Below, one piece after another: positions 50,601 to 60,946 of a stretch of DNA of 64,000 bases (the first letter of the stretch is position 1; the number at the start of each line of letters is the position of its first letter). The stretch is taken from NCBI RefSeq assembly GCF_035621455.1, contig NZ_CP141822.1, forward strand, positions 992,001-1,056,000. Reading direction: 5' to 3'. This DNA comes from Vibrio natriegens NBRC 15636 = ATCC 14048 = DSM 759. Lineage in GTDB: Bacteria > Pseudomonadota > Gammaproteobacteria > Enterobacterales > Vibrionaceae. The notes beneath the pieces are model-generated. The model was not told where the DNA came from and ran no database searches. It saw only the letters and a program-made list of their open reading frames with translations. Made by a program: the position numbers and the translations under genes.

Positions 50601-51084
50601 CAGGGCCAAAAACCTGATCTACGTGACGATAGCCTGAGTTTTCTAACTGAACACGCAGCTTTTCGAGTGAAAACTGATCGCCGGTTTTTACCATTAAAGT
50701 GTGTTGCAACAAGAAATCACGCGGAGATTGACGCTGCAGTACGGTGCTGACTGGAACAATCGTGATGCCGTTTTGTTGGGTCGGTAACTGGTATAAGCGC
50801 GCAATCCGATCAGAAATGATCTCCTGATGTGGAGAAAAGTTATCGTATGGCAGAGTTTCCCAATCAGGGAAAAGGCTGACAGGCTGATCGGTGAACTGCT
50901 CTATTTCTGCTTGCAGTTTCAGGGCGATTTGAGGATCTGGCACAACAAGCAGTGAATGGCTTGTATGCTGTTTTGCGAGCTCTGCAATCGCAAGCGGCAG
51001 AGCAGCGCCAGGTAAATTACCTAACTGTTTTTTATCGCCACGCTCAGATGGGTTGGTGACGGAAAGTATCGTTGCTTTTGTCAT
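47623..51084 (-). CDS. mfd: Transcription-repair coupling factor Mfd
   Basis: 1153 aa, full length. UvrB-homology region near the N-terminus (LPDWETLPYDNFSPHQEI), RNA polymerase-interacting domain with HIDHGIGRYIGLQTLE (about 490-505), SF2 translocase motifs GDVGFGKTEVAMRAA and DEEHRFGVRQKEK, TATPIPRTL, and LRGRVGRSHHQAYAY. It strips stalled RNA polymerase at DNA lesions and recruits UvrA. Follows the PilZ gene by 5 bp and precedes csiV, forming an operon. Confidence 0.97.
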   Translation of the reverse strand: MTKATILSVTNPSERGDKKQLGNLPGAALPLAIAELAKQHTSHSLLVVPDPQIALKLQAEIEQFTDQPVSLFPDWETLPYDNFSPHQEIISDRIARLYQLPTQQNGITIVPVSTVLQRQSPRDFLLQHTLMVKTGDQFSLEKLRVQLENSGYRHVDQVFGPGEYASRGSILDLFPMGCDDPYRIDFFDDEIDTIRTFDPENQRSIEDIKQIQLLPAHEFPTTKDAIEEFRTRWRTQFEARREPESIYMQVTKGTWPAGIEYWQPLFFDHTETLFDYLPEDSQLITYGDIEAAVETFLTDVEYRYDQKKIDPLRPLLAPHDLWLKKDELFTHFKQLPQAQLHLDKIVKRAGRQNLAVQSLAELGVQQQNKEPLSRLRQFSEQFTGKIIFSVESEGRREALTELLQGIKVRPVVHQSFYQALDSKDRFSLILGATEHGFIHDELNFALICESDLLGDRVIQRRRKDKKTVNSDTVIRHLAELKPGQPVVHIDHGIGRYIGLQTLEAGGMKTEYVTLEYQNDAKLYVPVSSLNLISRYSGGAEESAPLHKLGGEAWVKARRKAAEKVRDVAAELLDVYAKRELKPGFKFELDRGQYATFKATFPFEETDDQAMAINAVMSDMCQPKAMDRLVCGDVGFGKTEVAMRAAFVATDNSKQVAVLVPTTLLAQQHFENFRDRFANLPIRVEVLSRFKSAKEQKAILQDVAEGKVDIVVGTHKLLSNDIRFKDLGLLIVDEEHRFGVRQKEKVKAMRADVDILTLTATPIPRTLNMAMSGMRDLSIIATPPARRLAIKTFVRQREEPVVREAVLREIMRGGQVYFLHNQVETIEKTAEDLQKLIPEARITVAHGQMRERELERIMNDFYHQRFNVLVCTTIIETGIDVPTANTIIMDRADNLGLAQLHQLRGRVGRSHHQAYAYLLTPHPKAMTKDAIKRLDAIASLEDLGAGFTLATHDLEIRGAGELLGDEQSGQIQSVGFTLYMEMLEQAVEALKEGKEPSLDELLREQTEVEMRIPALLPDDYIPDVNTRLSMYKRIASVTNADELSELKVELIDRFGLLPDATKNLLAVSELKFAAGSLKAKKIEAHDKGGFVEFYPDADINPAYLVKLLQSQPQKFAMEGPTKFKFSVPLTDRRKRVQFVKDLLNDFKQNLLPTS

Positions 51085-51089
51085 AGGAG

Positions 51090-51659
51090 TTATTTTTTAT
51101 CTCGCTCCAGTGAGCGCTGACGTAAAAGTTTTTGTTGTTGGTATAAGGCGGCTTTGATCAGTAAGTCTTGATCGGCGTCTCTGAGCATTTTGTATTTCAG
51201 CGTGACGAGAAAGCCCTGATCCGACGAAGCACATTCTACGACTTTAGCGTAGCAGTATATTGCTGCGGCCGGATTATCGAGGAACAGTTTCACACGCACT
51301 AACTGTTCTATGTCTAATTTGCTATTGGCATGATAGCTTAGCTGGCTCGCTCCAAACTGCGTGGTTTGATATCTGACGGAGGCGTCATCTTGCTGTGACA
51401 GCATAAAGCTTAACAGGAGGTTGAGCTTGGTATTTTGCGTGTCGAGTAAGCTGATAACGTGCTTTAAATCTTTATTTTTTAGTTCCGAGCGAGCGTTGTC
51501 TGACAACATGTCTAATTGGCTAAACTCACAAGCGACAATGAAAGGCGCCGGAATTTCAGCAACAAAGGTTTCTTCATCTGGCAAAGCAAAATCGGTACCT
51601 AACGCTTCCACGTTGATGGTGATGCTGTGGTGAACGGTGAAATATTCTTGCTCTGTCAT
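51090..51659 (-). CDS. Degenerate PilZ-domain protein
   Basis: 189 aa. The C-terminal ~100 residues have a PilZ-like beta-barrel pattern (TTQFGASQLSYHA, VRVKLFLDN, AIYCYAKVV). The c-di-GMP-binding RxxxR and (D/N)xSxxG motifs are not intact (FGASQLS instead), so nucleotide binding is doubtful. First gene of the PilZ-mfd-csiV operon. Call is moderate and rests on the fold pattern and known Vibrio synteny. Confidence 0.6.
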   Translation of the reverse strand: MTEQEYFTVHHSITINVEALGTDFALPDEETFVAEIPAPFIVACEFSQLDMLSDNARSELKNKDLKHVISLLDTQNTKLNLLLSFMLSQQDDASVRYQTTQFGASQLSYHANSKLDIEQLVRVKLFLDNPAAAIYCYAKVVECASSDQGFLVTLKYKMLRDADQDLLIKAALYQQQKLLRQRSLERDKK

Positions 51660-51910
51660 ATGGTTGTCCTTTGGCCTGCGAGCGCTCTCTGATTGATTTG
51701 CAAATCAGAGAGTAAGGCACTGATTATCGCTAACTGAATGAAGTTATCAAGTTTACCGGTTTTTTGGCCTGAACTTTTTGCTTTAAATGCGGACTTATTG
51801 CATGTCGTTGACAAATTTAGCGATTATCTTGTCTTTTTCACCAGAAGAGTAAGGTAAGATAGCCGACAAAGTTTAGTCTTATATCAAAACAGCCGGTTGG
51901 TTTGTCTTAT

Positions 51911-53119
51911 ATGTATCATCCTATCTCATTATTTATTGGTTTGAGATATCTTCGGGGTCGCTCCGGAGATAGGTTTAGCCGATTTGTTTCCTATATGTCG
52001 ACCGCAGGCATCACAATCGGAGTGATGGCGTTGGTGACCGTTCTGTCCGTAATGAATGGTTTCGAAGCGCAGCTTAAAGAACGCATTCTTGGTGTACTTC
52101 CTCATGCTGTGATTTCTCAGAGCGACGGCAATACACCATTGACTGAAACAGCACCTGAATTTATTCAGAACATTTCAAAGGTCGCGAAGCCTGAACCTGT
52201 CGTTCGTGGCGAAGCCGTTATTCAAAGCTCCGCACAATTGACTGCGGGGTATTTGATTGGGATTGAGCCTAAAAAGGGAGACCCAATCGCTAACCACTTA
52301 ATCGCTGGTCGACTCTCTGCTCTAGAAGCAGGCGAATACCAAGTGTTTTTGGGACATAGCCTTGCCCGTTCTCTGAAAGTTTCTATCGGCGACAAAGTTC
52401 GCCTTATGGTGACAAACGCGACGCAGTTTACGCCAATTGGCCGTATTCCCAGCCAGCGTAACTTTACGGTTGCTGGCATTTTTAATACCGGCTCTGATGT
52501 TGACGGGCAGCTTATGATCGTCAATATGACCGATGCAGCCAAGCTGATGCGATTACCGCAGGATACCGTTTCTGGCTGGCGTGTCTTTTTCTCTGATCCG
52601 TTTATGGTGACGGATTTTTCTGATAAACCAATGCCAGAGGGATGGCAGTGGAGCGACTGGCGTGCCCAGCGTGGTGAACTTTTTCAGGCAGTAAAAATGG
52701 AAAAGAACATGATGGGCTTAATGCTGGGGCTGATCGTTGGTGTTGCAGCGTTTAATATTATTTCTGCGCTGATCATGGTGGTGATGGAAAAACAAGCCGA
52801 AGTCGCGATTCTTAAAACTCAGGGTATGACCCAAACGCAAGTGATGACGATCTTTATGGTTCAAGGCGCAAGCAGTGGTGTGATTGGTGCGATTGTTGGT
52901 GGTTTGGCGGGCGTGACGTTATCTCTCAACTTAAATCCGATTCTTGAGGCGGCTGGTGTCGCGTTGTTCTCTTTTGGTGGCCGTCTGCCAATTTTAATTG
53001 ATTCATTTCAGATTCTGTTAGTGGTGGTATTGGCAATTGCTCTGAGCCTGGCCGCGACAGTTTACCCTTCTTACCGAGCATCTTCTGTTAAACCTGCTGA
53101 GGCACTTCGCTATGAATAA
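51911..53119 (+). CDS. lolC: Lipoprotein-releasing system permease LolC
   Basis: 402 aa from ATG 51911. One N-terminal membrane helix with [19 protein letters not shown], a large periplasmic domain, then three C-terminal helices with the FtsX-type permease block ([24 protein letters not shown]). With LolD and LolE it extracts lipoproteins from the inner membrane for LolA. The stop overlaps the lolD start by 8 bp. Confidence 0.94.
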   Translation: MYHPISLFIGLRYLRGRSGDRFSRFVSYMSTAGITIGVMALVTVLSVMNGFEAQLKERILGVLPHAVISQSDGNTPLTETAPEFIQNISKVAKPEPVVRGEAVIQSSAQLTAGYLIGIEPKKGDPIANHLIAGRLSALEAGEYQVFLGHSLARSLKVSIGDKVRLMVTNATQFTPIGRIPSQRNFTVAGIFNTGSDVDGQLMIVNMTDAAKLMRLPQDTVSGWRVFFSDPFMVTDFSDKPMPEGWQWSDWRAQRGELFQAVKMEKNMMGLMLGLIVGVAAFNIISALIMVVMEKQAEVAILKTQGMTQTQVMTIFMVQGASSGVIGAIVGGLAGVTLSLNLNPILEAAGVALFSFGGRLPILIDSFQILLVVVLAIALSLAATVYPSYRASSVKPAEALRYE

Positions 53120-53819
53120 GCTATTAGAATGTCGTGATATTCGTAAAGTCTACCGAGAGGGTTCGTTAGATACGGAAGTGCTTAAAGGTGTCAGCTTTGA
53201 TATTGAGAAAGGTGAGCTGGTTTCTATTGTTGGTTCATCGGGTTCGGGTAAAAGCACTTTGCTGCATATTCTTGGTGCGCTTGATGATGCGACGCACGGC
53301 GAAGTGGACTTTTTAGGTCAAAACTTGTCGTCACTCGGTTCAAATAAGCAAGCTGCATTGCGAAACAAGCACCTCGGTTTTGTGTACCAGTTTCATCACT
53401 TGTTGGCTGACTTTACGGCGTTGGAAAACGTAGCAATGCCACTTTTAATAGGCGGAACGAAAGCCCCGGAAGCGAAAGCGGCAGCACAAGCGTTGTTGGA
53501 TAAAGTCGGTCTAGGTCACCGTATCGATCATCGTCCATCGGAGTTGTCTGGTGGTGAGCGTCAACGTGTGGCGATTGCGCGTGCGCTGGTCAACAAGCCA
53601 GACTTGGTGCTGGCTGATGAGCCGACAGGTAATCTGGACCATAACACCGCGTTGTCGATCTATGACCTGATGCGGGAGTTAAACCAAGAATCGAACATCG
53701 CCTTTTTGGTAGTGACACACGATAACGAACTGGCTGCGAAGATGGATCGCCAAATGCACATGCAAGACGGTTTGCTGGTGGATCGTTTAACGAGTCAAGC
53801 ATCTGTGGCGGAGGGCTAA
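53112..53819 (+). CDS. lolD: Lipoprotein-releasing ABC ATPase LolD
   Basis: 235 aa. Walker [10 protein letters not shown], signature [15 protein letters not shown], Walker [13 protein letters not shown] and switch His in VVTHDNELA. Typical of the LolD/MacB ATPase group; identity set by position between lolC and lolE. Confidence 0.95.
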   Translation: MNKLLECRDIRKVYREGSLDTEVLKGVSFDIEKGELVSIVGSSGSGKSTLLHILGALDDATHGEVDFLGQNLSSLGSNKQAALRNKHLGFVYQFHHLLADFTALENVAMPLLIGGTKAPEAKAAAQALLDKVGLGHRIDHRPSELSGGERQRVAIARALVNKPDLVLADEPTGNLDHNTALSIYDLMRELNQESNIAFLVVTHDNELAAKMDRQMHMQDGLLVDRLTSQASVAEG

Positions 53820-53821
53820 TT

Positions 53822-55066
53822 TTGTTTTCATCTTTAGCATTAATGATCGGTGGTCGTTTTAGTCGCGCGAAAAAGCGTAACAAGATGGTCTCGTTCATTT
53901 CTTTGTCCTCCACCATTGGCATTGCCGTTGGTGTCGCCGTCATCATCATTGGCCTGTCTGCGATGAATGGTTTTGAGCGAGAATTACAGTCGCGAGTATT
54001 GTCGGTGATTCCACATGGTGAGTTAGAGGGGGTAGATGGCCCGCTGCAGAACTACTCCAAGACCATGAATCAAGCCTTGAAGCATAAAAATGTGGTTGCG
54101 GCTGCACCCTATGTTCGCTTCACTGGGTTAACAGAGAAGGGCAGTAAACTCAAAGCGGTTGAAGTACGCGGGGTGGAACCTTCATTTGAACAAGCCGTCT
54201 CCAATATGTCTGACTTTATCGACCCGGATGCGTGGCAGAACTTTTACGCGGGTCAGCAGCAGGTGATTTTAGGCCGGGGTGTAGCGACTGAGTTAAATGC
54301 CGAAGTTGGTGACTATGTCACGTTAATGATTCCCCAAACGGGCACGGGGACAAAAGTTCAGGCACCAAAGCGTGTTCGTGTACAGGTTATAGGTTTCTTG
54401 ACCTTGAATGGCCAGATTGATCACTCTCTTGCGTTAGTGCCATTAGCGGATGCTCAGCAATATGCCCGTTTAGGAGATGGTGTTACTGGTGTTTCGCTGA
54501 AGACAAACGATGTCCTTAACGCACCGGAAATTGTTCGTGAAGTGGGCGGCCTTATCGATGTGTATGTTTATCTGAAAAGCTGGCAGCAACAGTTTGGTTT
54601 TCTTTACCGTGATATCCAGTTAGTACGGACGATCATGTATCTGGTGATGGTGCTGGTGATAGGCGTAGCGTGTTTCAATATCGTCTCGACCTTAATGATG
54701 GCGGTTAAAGACAGAGCGGCAGAAATTGCAATTCTCAGAACCATGGGCGCAAAAGACAGCCTGATCAAGCGAATATTTGTCTGGCAAGGCGTATTTTCTG
54801 GCGTGCTGGGTAGTTTGGTCGGCAGCGTTATTGGTGTTTTAGTCGCCTTAAACCTAACGCCGCTTATCACAGGATTAGAGCGACTGATAGGACATCATTT
54901 CTTATCTGGTGACATTTATTTTGTTGATTTCTTACCATCACAACTGCATTGGCCGGATGTCGCTTTGGTGTCGATTACGGCAATTGTTCTCAGCTTGTTA
55001 GCGACTTGGTATCCTGCTTCTCGCGCGGCTAAGTTAAACCCAGCTGCGGTTTTAAGTGCGAAGTAA
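53822..55066 (+). CDS. lolE: Lipoprotein-releasing system permease LolE
   Basis: 414 aa from a TTG start (MFSSLALMIGGRFSRAKKR aligns with the LolE family start; no better ATG exists). IGIAVGVAVIIIGLSAMNGF first helix, large periplasmic domain, and C-terminal FtsX block with MAVKDRAAEIAILRTMGA. Partner of LolC in the LolCD2E complex. Followed by a terminator. Confidence 0.94.
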   Translation: MFSSLALMIGGRFSRAKKRNKMVSFISLSSTIGIAVGVAVIIIGLSAMNGFERELQSRVLSVIPHGELEGVDGPLQNYSKTMNQALKHKNVVAAAPYVRFTGLTEKGSKLKAVEVRGVEPSFEQAVSNMSDFIDPDAWQNFYAGQQQVILGRGVATELNAEVGDYVTLMIPQTGTGTKVQAPKRVRVQVIGFLTLNGQIDHSLALVPLADAQQYARLGDGVTGVSLKTNDVLNAPEIVREVGGLIDVYVYLKSWQQQFGFLYRDIQLVRTIMYLVMVLVIGVACFNIVSTLMMAVKDRAAEIAILRTMGAKDSLIKRIFVWQGVFSGVLGSLVGSVIGVLVALNLTPLITGLERLIGHHFLSGDIYFVDFLPSQLHWPDVALVSITAIVLSLLATWYPASRAAKLNPAAVLSAK

Positions 55067-55086
55067 AATCAAAGCAGGCAAAAAAC

Positions 55087-55112
55087 AAAAAGGACCGAAT
55101 TCGGTCCTTTTG
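55087..55112 (+). terminator. Terminator after lolE
   Basis: AAAAGGACCGAA / TTCGGTCCTTTT perfect palindrome. Confidence 0.88.
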
Positions 55113-55218
55113 TGTATTTGCTATCAGGTTAACATGCCTGAGCGACATTGCTTTTCAGGTTAAGCGTTATCTGCCCCTCATCAGCTAATCAGAGTGCTGA
55201 ATTTTTTGTGCCGACGAC

Positions 55219-55728
55219 TTATCTTACTTTACGTTTATTCCAGCTACGGGCTACAGAGTAGCGCCATACTCCGCGAATGCCAAAGTAGCCGATGATAGCT
55301 GAGACGACGCCACATATCATACAGCCGAGCAGGAATGGTGGTCCGATAGTATGCATTTGCTGCATGATAAATTCCCACGATAGCTCAAAGTGAAATGGTT
55401 GCGGAGGAACATGCATAGCCCATGCGCCAATCTTGTAGGCGAAGTAGAACAAAACCGGCATCGTAATTGGGTTACTAACCCAAACTAGAGCAACAGAAAG
55501 CGGTAAGTTGACACCCATTAAAATGGCTAAACCTGCCGCCATAATCATTTGGCTAGGAAGCGGTACAAACGCCATAAAAAGACCAACGGCAAACGCGCCA
55601 GACGCAGAGCGACGGTTAAGGCACCAAAGGTTCGGGTTATATAGGACATTGCCGAAGACTTTTAATGCTTTTTGACGTTTGATCAACTCGTGATCTGGCA
55701 TGAAGCGTTTTATCAGCTTTCTAGGCAT
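55219..55728 (-). CDS. DUF2062 membrane protein
   Basis: 169 aa from ATG 55728. Three predicted membrane helices, with GAFAVGLFMAFVPLPSQMIMA and NPITMPVLFYFAYKIG characteristic of DUF2062. Function unknown. The start lies only 8 bp from the divergent comEC start, so the promoters must overlap the opposite genes. Confidence 0.82.
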   Translation of the reverse strand: MPRKLIKRFMPDHELIKRQKALKVFGNVLYNPNLWCLNRRSASGAFAVGLFMAFVPLPSQMIMAAGLAILMGVNLPLSVALVWVSNPITMPVLFYFAYKIGAWAMHVPPQPFHFELSWEFIMQQMHTIGPPFLLGCMICGVVSAIIGYFGIRGVWRYSVARSWNKRKVR

Positions 55729-55736
55729 AGGACTGC

Positions 55737-57995
55737 ATGACTCTCTCAGAAAAAAGTTGCACCTTGGCGTTATTTGTCGCAAGCATTGTCTCATCGGCAT
55801 GGTGGCCGATAATGCCAGATTGGCGCTGGCTGCTGCTGGGAATAATTACCACTGGTTCAATAATTAAATTACGTCGTGGCTTAATTAGCATAGGCGTAAT
55901 TTTGGGCTTAATGGTAGTCATCATCCACGGCAATGTATTGGAGTATCAGCGACAAGCCCTTTTTAATGTAGGGGAGAATAGTACCATAACTGGCAAAGTT
56001 GACAGCTCTTTTAATCAAATAAGTCATGGATATGAAGGACTCGTGACGATAAAACAAGTGGATGATCAAAGTCTGTTACCTTTTCTTAAACCTAAAGTCC
56101 GTTTTATCACCACCTTTCCTATCCCTGTTAACAGTGAATTTACGACCACGGCTCAGGTAAAGCCCATTATTGGGTTACGTAACGAAGCGGGCTTCGACGC
56201 TGAAAAGCAGGCAATGGGAAGTGGTATTTTAGCCAGAATGATTGTGACTGGCGATGCGCACTGGATTATTCGTAACGGAAGTTCTGTACGTCAGTCGATA
56301 ATCAACCTGGTAATGGATGATATTTCCCATCTAGACCACTTTCCGTTAATCAGTGCTCTGGTATTTGCTGATAGAAGCTGGCTTTCTGGTGATGACTGGC
56401 AAGGGCTGAGAGACAGTGGATTATTGCACCTGGCCTCTATCTCCGGGCTGCACATTGGAATGGCTTTTAGCTTTGGTTTTTTGCTCGGTGTCAGTGTTCG
56501 CTCCGTTATCCCGCGTTATCAAGTGGTGCCTTCAATCACGGGGTTAACCGTCGCGCTGTGTTATGCCTGGCTCGCTGATTTTTCTCTGCCAACCACTCGC
56601 GCCGTATCGGTTTGTGTCATCTACATTGTTCTAAAATACTTTTTGGTTCACTGGAGTACCTGGCGAGTGTTGCTCCTGGCGGTTGCTTTTCAGTTACTTA
56701 TTCAGCCTTTCGCATCATTTAGTATGAGTTTCTGGTTGTCTTATCTCTCTGTGGGTATGGTGCTGTTGGTCATTAACTTTGTGCGGTTCAATAACAGTAG
56801 CTGGCGAGGAAAACTGCGAACCTTGTTTGTGACTCAACTTGCCTTGAGTGTATTTGTCATACCTATCAGTGGCTATTTTTTCTCTGGCTTCAGCTTATCG
56901 TCCATCGCTTATAACCTTGTGTTTATTCCATGGTTTGGGTTTGTCGTCGTTCCTTTAATGTTTATCGCGTTATCTACTTCTTTATTACTACCCGCATTCT
57001 CGCCAATAGTTTGGCAATTGATGGATTTCTCTTTATGGCCGTTAAGTGAATCTCTTCAGTATGCCTTTGGTACGTGGCAACCATTGTCGATAGAACTTAC
57101 GTGGATACTGTTTTCTCTCTGTACTTTCTTGGTTTTGAAGCGGTTATTGCTTTGGCAGGGTTGGTTATTGCTGTGCGTTATTACCATCATCGTTTCAGGT
57201 CTAAATGGACGAAAAAGTACCAGTTGGCGAATCGATGTTCTCGATGTCGGTCATGGTCTTGCCATTCTGGTAGAAAAAGAGGGTAAAGCTCTGATTTACG
57301 ATACTGGAAAATCCTGGCCTGAGGGCAGTGTTGCGGAGCAGGTGATTATACCCGTGTTACATCGCAGAGGATTTAGAGAGGTTGATACCTTGGTTCTCAG
57401 TCACTCGGACAATGACCACGCAGGAGGGAGGCAAGTGATTGAAACGCACCTCAAGCCGAGCCATAAACGCAGCAGCCAAGATTTTAGTGGGTATCAACCT
57501 TGTGTGAGCGGTGATAATTGGACGTGGCAGCAACTCGATATCGAAGTGCTCTGGCCACCCCAAATGGTCACTCGAGCCTACAACCCTCACTCGTGTGTCT
57601 TTAGACTCAGAGATCGAGAATCTGATTTTTCCATGCTGTTCACGGGCGATATTGAGTCGATTAGTGAGTGGATACTTCTTCGTGAGCCTGAAAAATTATC
57701 TAGTGATGTGATGCTCGTTCCTCATCACGGTAGCAAAAGTTCCTCCAATCCTCTTTTTATCCATGCAGTCTCTCCAACATTAGCGGTAGCATCACTGGCG
57801 AAAAATAATCAGTGGGGAATGCCTGCTGACAAGGTAGTGACCTCGTATCTCAACGCAGGGGCGCTATGGCTTGATACTGGTGAGGGTGGACAAGTTACTA
57901 TCCGAGTAACGAAAGATAAGTGGGATTTTGTAACCAAACGCAGTGATACATTTGAGCCTTGGTATAGGCAGATGCTGCGTAAGGGGTTAGAATGA
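55737..57995 (+). CDS. comEC: Competence DNA-uptake channel ComEC/Rec2
   Basis: 752 aa. N-terminal membrane helices and an OB-like domain, the multi-helix competence core (SGLLHLASISGLHIGMAFSF), and a C-terminal metallo-beta-lactamase-like domain with SHSDNDHAGG and VPHHGS metal motifs. It carries incoming single-stranded DNA across the inner membrane during natural transformation, a trait of vibrios. Confidence 0.94.
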   Translation: MTLSEKSCTLALFVASIVSSAWWPIMPDWRWLLLGIITTGSIIKLRRGLISIGVILGLMVVIIHGNVLEYQRQALFNVGENSTITGKVDSSFNQISHGYEGLVTIKQVDDQSLLPFLKPKVRFITTFPIPVNSEFTTTAQVKPIIGLRNEAGFDAEKQAMGSGILARMIVTGDAHWIIRNGSSVRQSIINLVMDDISHLDHFPLISALVFADRSWLSGDDWQGLRDSGLLHLASISGLHIGMAFSFGFLLGVSVRSVIPRYQVVPSITGLTVALCYAWLADFSLPTTRAVSVCVIYIVLKYFLVHWSTWRVLLLAVAFQLLIQPFASFSMSFWLSYLSVGMVLLVINFVRFNNSSWRGKLRTLFVTQLALSVFVIPISGYFFSGFSLSSIAYNLVFIPWFGFVVVPLMFIALSTSLLLPAFSPIVWQLMDFSLWPLSESLQYAFGTWQPLSIELTWILFSLCTFLVLKRLLLWQGWLLLCVITIIVSGLNGRKSTSWRIDVLDVGHGLAILVEKEGKALIYDTGKSWPEGSVAEQVIIPVLHRRGFREVDTLVLSHSDNDHAGGRQVIETHLKPSHKRSSQDFSGYQPCVSGDNWTWQQLDIEVLWPPQMVTRAYNPHSCVFRLRDRESDFSMLFTGDIESISEWILLREPEKLSSDVMLVPHHGSKSSSNPLFIHAVSPTLAVASLAKNNQWGMPADKVVTSYLNAGALWLDTGEGGQVTIRVTKDKWDFVTKRSDTFEPWYRQMLRKGLE

Positions 57996-58026
57996 GAGTC
58001 TTAATGTAAGAAAATAAAGCACTTCT

Positions 58027-59775
58027 ATGTCGATAAATACTGATGAAACGACTTGGCAGACGTTTAAGCGTCTATGGCAATTTATTCGCCTTTATAAAGC
58101 TGGTCTAATCGTTGCTATCATTGCATTAGTTATTAATGCTGTCTCAGACACCTATATGATCTCCTTACTAAAACCTTTGCTTGATGAAGGTTTTGGCAGC
58201 GCTGAGTCTGATTTCCTGCGCACTCTTCCGTTGATAATTTTTGCCATGATGTTTATTCGTGGTACCAGTGGATTTGTCTCCGATTATTGCTTGAGCTGGG
58301 TTTCTGGCAACGTCGTCATGCAGATACGACGTCTGGTATTCAACCACTTTATGCATATGCCCGTGTCTTACTTTGATAAAGAAAAGACAGGCAACCTGTT
58401 GTCTCGTATCACTTATGATTCAGAACAAGTCTCCGCTGCAACGAGCCGTGCTTTAGTGAGTATTGTTCGTGAAGGGGCGAGTATTATTGGTCTGTTGACG
58501 CTGATGTTTTACAACAGTTGGCAGCTATCATTGGTTCTTTTTGCGGTAGCGCCGGTTGTCGCATGGGGGATTGGCGTTGTCTCTAAACGCTTTAGAAAGA
58601 TCTCCAAAAATATGCAAACCATGATGGGTAACGTAACCGCTTCTGCAGAACAAATGCTGAAAGGGCATAAAGTTGTACTGAGCTATGGTGGCCAGGATAT
58701 CGAACGTCAACGATTCGAAAAAGTCAGCAACCAAATGCGTCAGCAAAGCATGAAACTGGTGACGGCTCAGGCAGCTGCGAACCCTATCATCCAGATGATC
58801 GCATCCGTTGCGATTGTGGCGGTACTGTACTTGGCGAGTATTGACTCCATTAAAGAGCAACTGACTCCTGGTACGTTTACCGTAGTATTTTCAGCGATGT
58901 TTGGTCTGATGCGTCCGCTTAAAGCACTGACTAACGTGACCTCTCAGTTCCAACGCGGTATGGCTGCCAGCCAAACGTTGTTTGCTCTTATCGATCTTGA
59001 ACCTGAGAAGAATGAAGGTAAGCACAAGGTTGAGCGTGCGAATGGTGATATTTCTGTAAAAGACATCACTTTCACCTACGAAGGTTCAGAAAAGCCTGCA
59101 CTTGAACATGTTAGCTTTGATATTCCTCGGGGTAAGACGGTCGCTCTGGTCGGTCGTTCGGGGTCTGGTAAGAGTACCATCGCGAACTTATTCAACCGTT
59201 TTTACGATGTGGACAGCGGTGTGATTGAGCTTGATGGCCACGATATCCGTGAATACGAGCTGAGAAACCTGCGTGAACAGTTTGCTTTGGTTTCCCAGAA
59301 TGTTCACTTGTTTAACGATACGATCGCAAACAACATTGCTTACGCAACCGAAGATAACTTCCAGCGCAGTGATATTGAAAGAGCGGCTGAGCTCGCACAT
59401 GCAATGGAGTTTGTCAGCAAGATGGAGCACGGCCTCGATACCATGATTGGTGAAAATGGTGCGAGTCTTTCAGGTGGTCAGCGTCAACGTATTGCCATTG
59501 CGCGCGCATTGCTGCGTGATGCACCAGTGTTGATTTTGGATGAGGCTACTTCGGCACTGGACACCGAGTCGGAGCGTGCGATTCAGGCTGCATTAGATGA
59601 GCTGCAAAAAGATAAAACCGTGCTAGTGATTGCTCACCGACTGTCGACGATTGAAAAAGCCGATGAAATCCTCGTTGTTGATGATGGTGCGATTGTCGAG
59701 CGTGGTAATCATGCTGACCTGATCTCAAAAGACGGTGCGTATGCGCAATTGCACCGAATTCAGTTTGGCGGTTAA
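58027..59775 (+). CDS. msbA: Lipid A/phospholipid flippase MsbA
   Basis: 582 aa. Six-helix ABC exporter domain (residues ~1-320) fused to an ATPase with Walker [10 protein letters not shown], signature [16 protein letters not shown] and Walker [13 protein letters not shown]. First gene of the operon msbA-lpxK-ycaR-kdsB; it flips lipid A-core across the inner membrane. Confidence 0.95.
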   Translation: MSINTDETTWQTFKRLWQFIRLYKAGLIVAIIALVINAVSDTYMISLLKPLLDEGFGSAESDFLRTLPLIIFAMMFIRGTSGFVSDYCLSWVSGNVVMQIRRLVFNHFMHMPVSYFDKEKTGNLLSRITYDSEQVSAATSRALVSIVREGASIIGLLTLMFYNSWQLSLVLFAVAPVVAWGIGVVSKRFRKISKNMQTMMGNVTASAEQMLKGHKVVLSYGGQDIERQRFEKVSNQMRQQSMKLVTAQAAANPIIQMIASVAIVAVLYLASIDSIKEQLTPGTFTVVFSAMFGLMRPLKALTNVTSQFQRGMAASQTLFALIDLEPEKNEGKHKVERANGDISVKDITFTYEGSEKPALEHVSFDIPRGKTVALVGRSGSGKSTIANLFNRFYDVDSGVIELDGHDIREYELRNLREQFALVSQNVHLFNDTIANNIAYATEDNFQRSDIERAAELAHAMEFVSKMEHGLDTMIGENGASLSGGQRQRIAIARALLRDAPVLILDEATSALDTESERAIQAALDELQKDKTVLVIAHRLSTIEKADEILVVDDGAIVERGNHADLISKDGAYAQLHRIQFGG

Positions 59776-59778
59776 GCG

Positions 59779-60786
59779 GTGATTGAAAAAATCTGGTTTG
59801 AAAACCACCCATTAAAATATCTCTTGTGGCCGCTTTTGTGGCCACTGAGTTTGTTATTTGGTGCAATCAGTCAGTCGAAGCGAAAACAATACCAGCAAGG
59901 GAGCAAACAAGCGTATCAAGCCCCTGTACCTGTTGTCGTAGTCGGTAATATTACCGCTGGCGGAAATGGTAAAACGCCGGTTGTGGTCTGGCTGGTGGAG
60001 CAATTACAACAGCTAGGTTACAAGCCGGGTGTTGTCTCACGCGGTTATGGCGCTAAAGCACCTCACTATCCACTCGTTTTAGATGTTGATACGCCCGCGA
60101 AACATTGCGGTGATGAGCCTAAACTTATTTATAATCGCACTGGGGCTCCCGTTGCCGTTGATCCGGTGAGAGCAAATGCGGTTAAAGCGCTGTTGGCGAC
60201 TGGCGTTGATATTGTGATCACGGATGATGGCCTCCAGCATTACGCATTAGCGAGAGACATTGAGTTGGTGATCGTTGACGGCAATCGACGCTTTGGTAAC
60301 GAAAGTCTGATACCTTTGGGTCCTTTGCGAGAAAGTGTTGAAAGGCTAAAAGAAGTCGATTTCGTGATTACGAATGGTGGTCAGGCTAAACAAAGTGAAA
60401 TCGCGATGTCACTGGCGCCGGAGAAGGCGATTAACCTGAAGACGAAACAGCAAGTTGAAGTCTCAGAGTTAAACGACCTGGTAGCGTTTGCAGGCATTGG
60501 CCACCCACCGCGATTTTTTCATACACTGGATATGCTGGATGCTGACGTCAAAGTCACCAAAGGGTTTGCAGACCATCAAGATTTTGATCAGCAAGAATTA
60601 GAAACATTGGCTCAACAAGGAGCCAATGTGATCATGACAGAGAAAGACGCCGTCAAGTGTCGTGAATACGCACAAGATAATTGGTGGTATCTGCCTGTAT
60701 CTGCTCAGTTTGCAACAAGCGATGCAGAGCGAATTTTAAATAGAATAAAAGAGGTTAAAGCGACTTATGGATCATCGTCTGCTTGA
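59779..60786 (+). CDS. lpxK: Tetraacyldisaccharide 4'-kinase LpxK
   Basis: 335 aa from GTG 59779, 3 bp after msbA. P-loop [13 protein letters not shown], then [12 protein letters not shown] and EKDAVKCRE motifs of the family. It phosphorylates the lipid A disaccharide at the 4' position. N-terminal membrane helix anchors it to the inner membrane. Confidence 0.95.
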   Translation: MIEKIWFENHPLKYLLWPLLWPLSLLFGAISQSKRKQYQQGSKQAYQAPVPVVVVGNITAGGNGKTPVVVWLVEQLQQLGYKPGVVSRGYGAKAPHYPLVLDVDTPAKHCGDEPKLIYNRTGAPVAVDPVRANAVKALLATGVDIVITDDGLQHYALARDIELVIVDGNRRFGNESLIPLGPLRESVERLKEVDFVITNGGQAKQSEIAMSLAPEKAINLKTKQQVEVSELNDLVAFAGIGHPPRFFHTLDMLDADVKVTKGFADHQDFDQQELETLAQQGANVIMTEKDAVKCREYAQDNWWYLPVSAQFATSDAERILNRIKEVKATYGSSSA

Positions 60787-60946
60787 GATTGTAGCTTGCC
60801 CTGTGTGTAAAGGTAAGCTGACGTACGATAAAGATAATCAAGAGCTGATCTGCAAAGTGGATCGTCTTGCTTATCCGATTAAAGAAGGCATTCCTGTTCT
60901 GCTTGAGCCGGAAGCAAGAACCATGAGCATGGATGAGGGGCGTTAA
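60767..60946 (+). CDS. ycaR: Trm112-like small zinc-ribbon protein YcaR
   Basis: 59 aa: [18 protein letters not shown] opens it, with Cys-Pro-x-Cys and a third Cys in ELICK, then [13 protein letters not shown], the pattern of Trm112/UPF0434 proteins. Start lies inside the end of lpxK and its stop overlaps the kdsB start by one base (TAATG), so it is coupled to both neighbours, as in other gammaproteobacteria. Function unclear. Confidence 0.9.
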   Translation: MDHRLLEIVACPVCKGKLTYDKDNQELICKVDRLAYPIKEGIPVLLEPEARTMSMDEGR

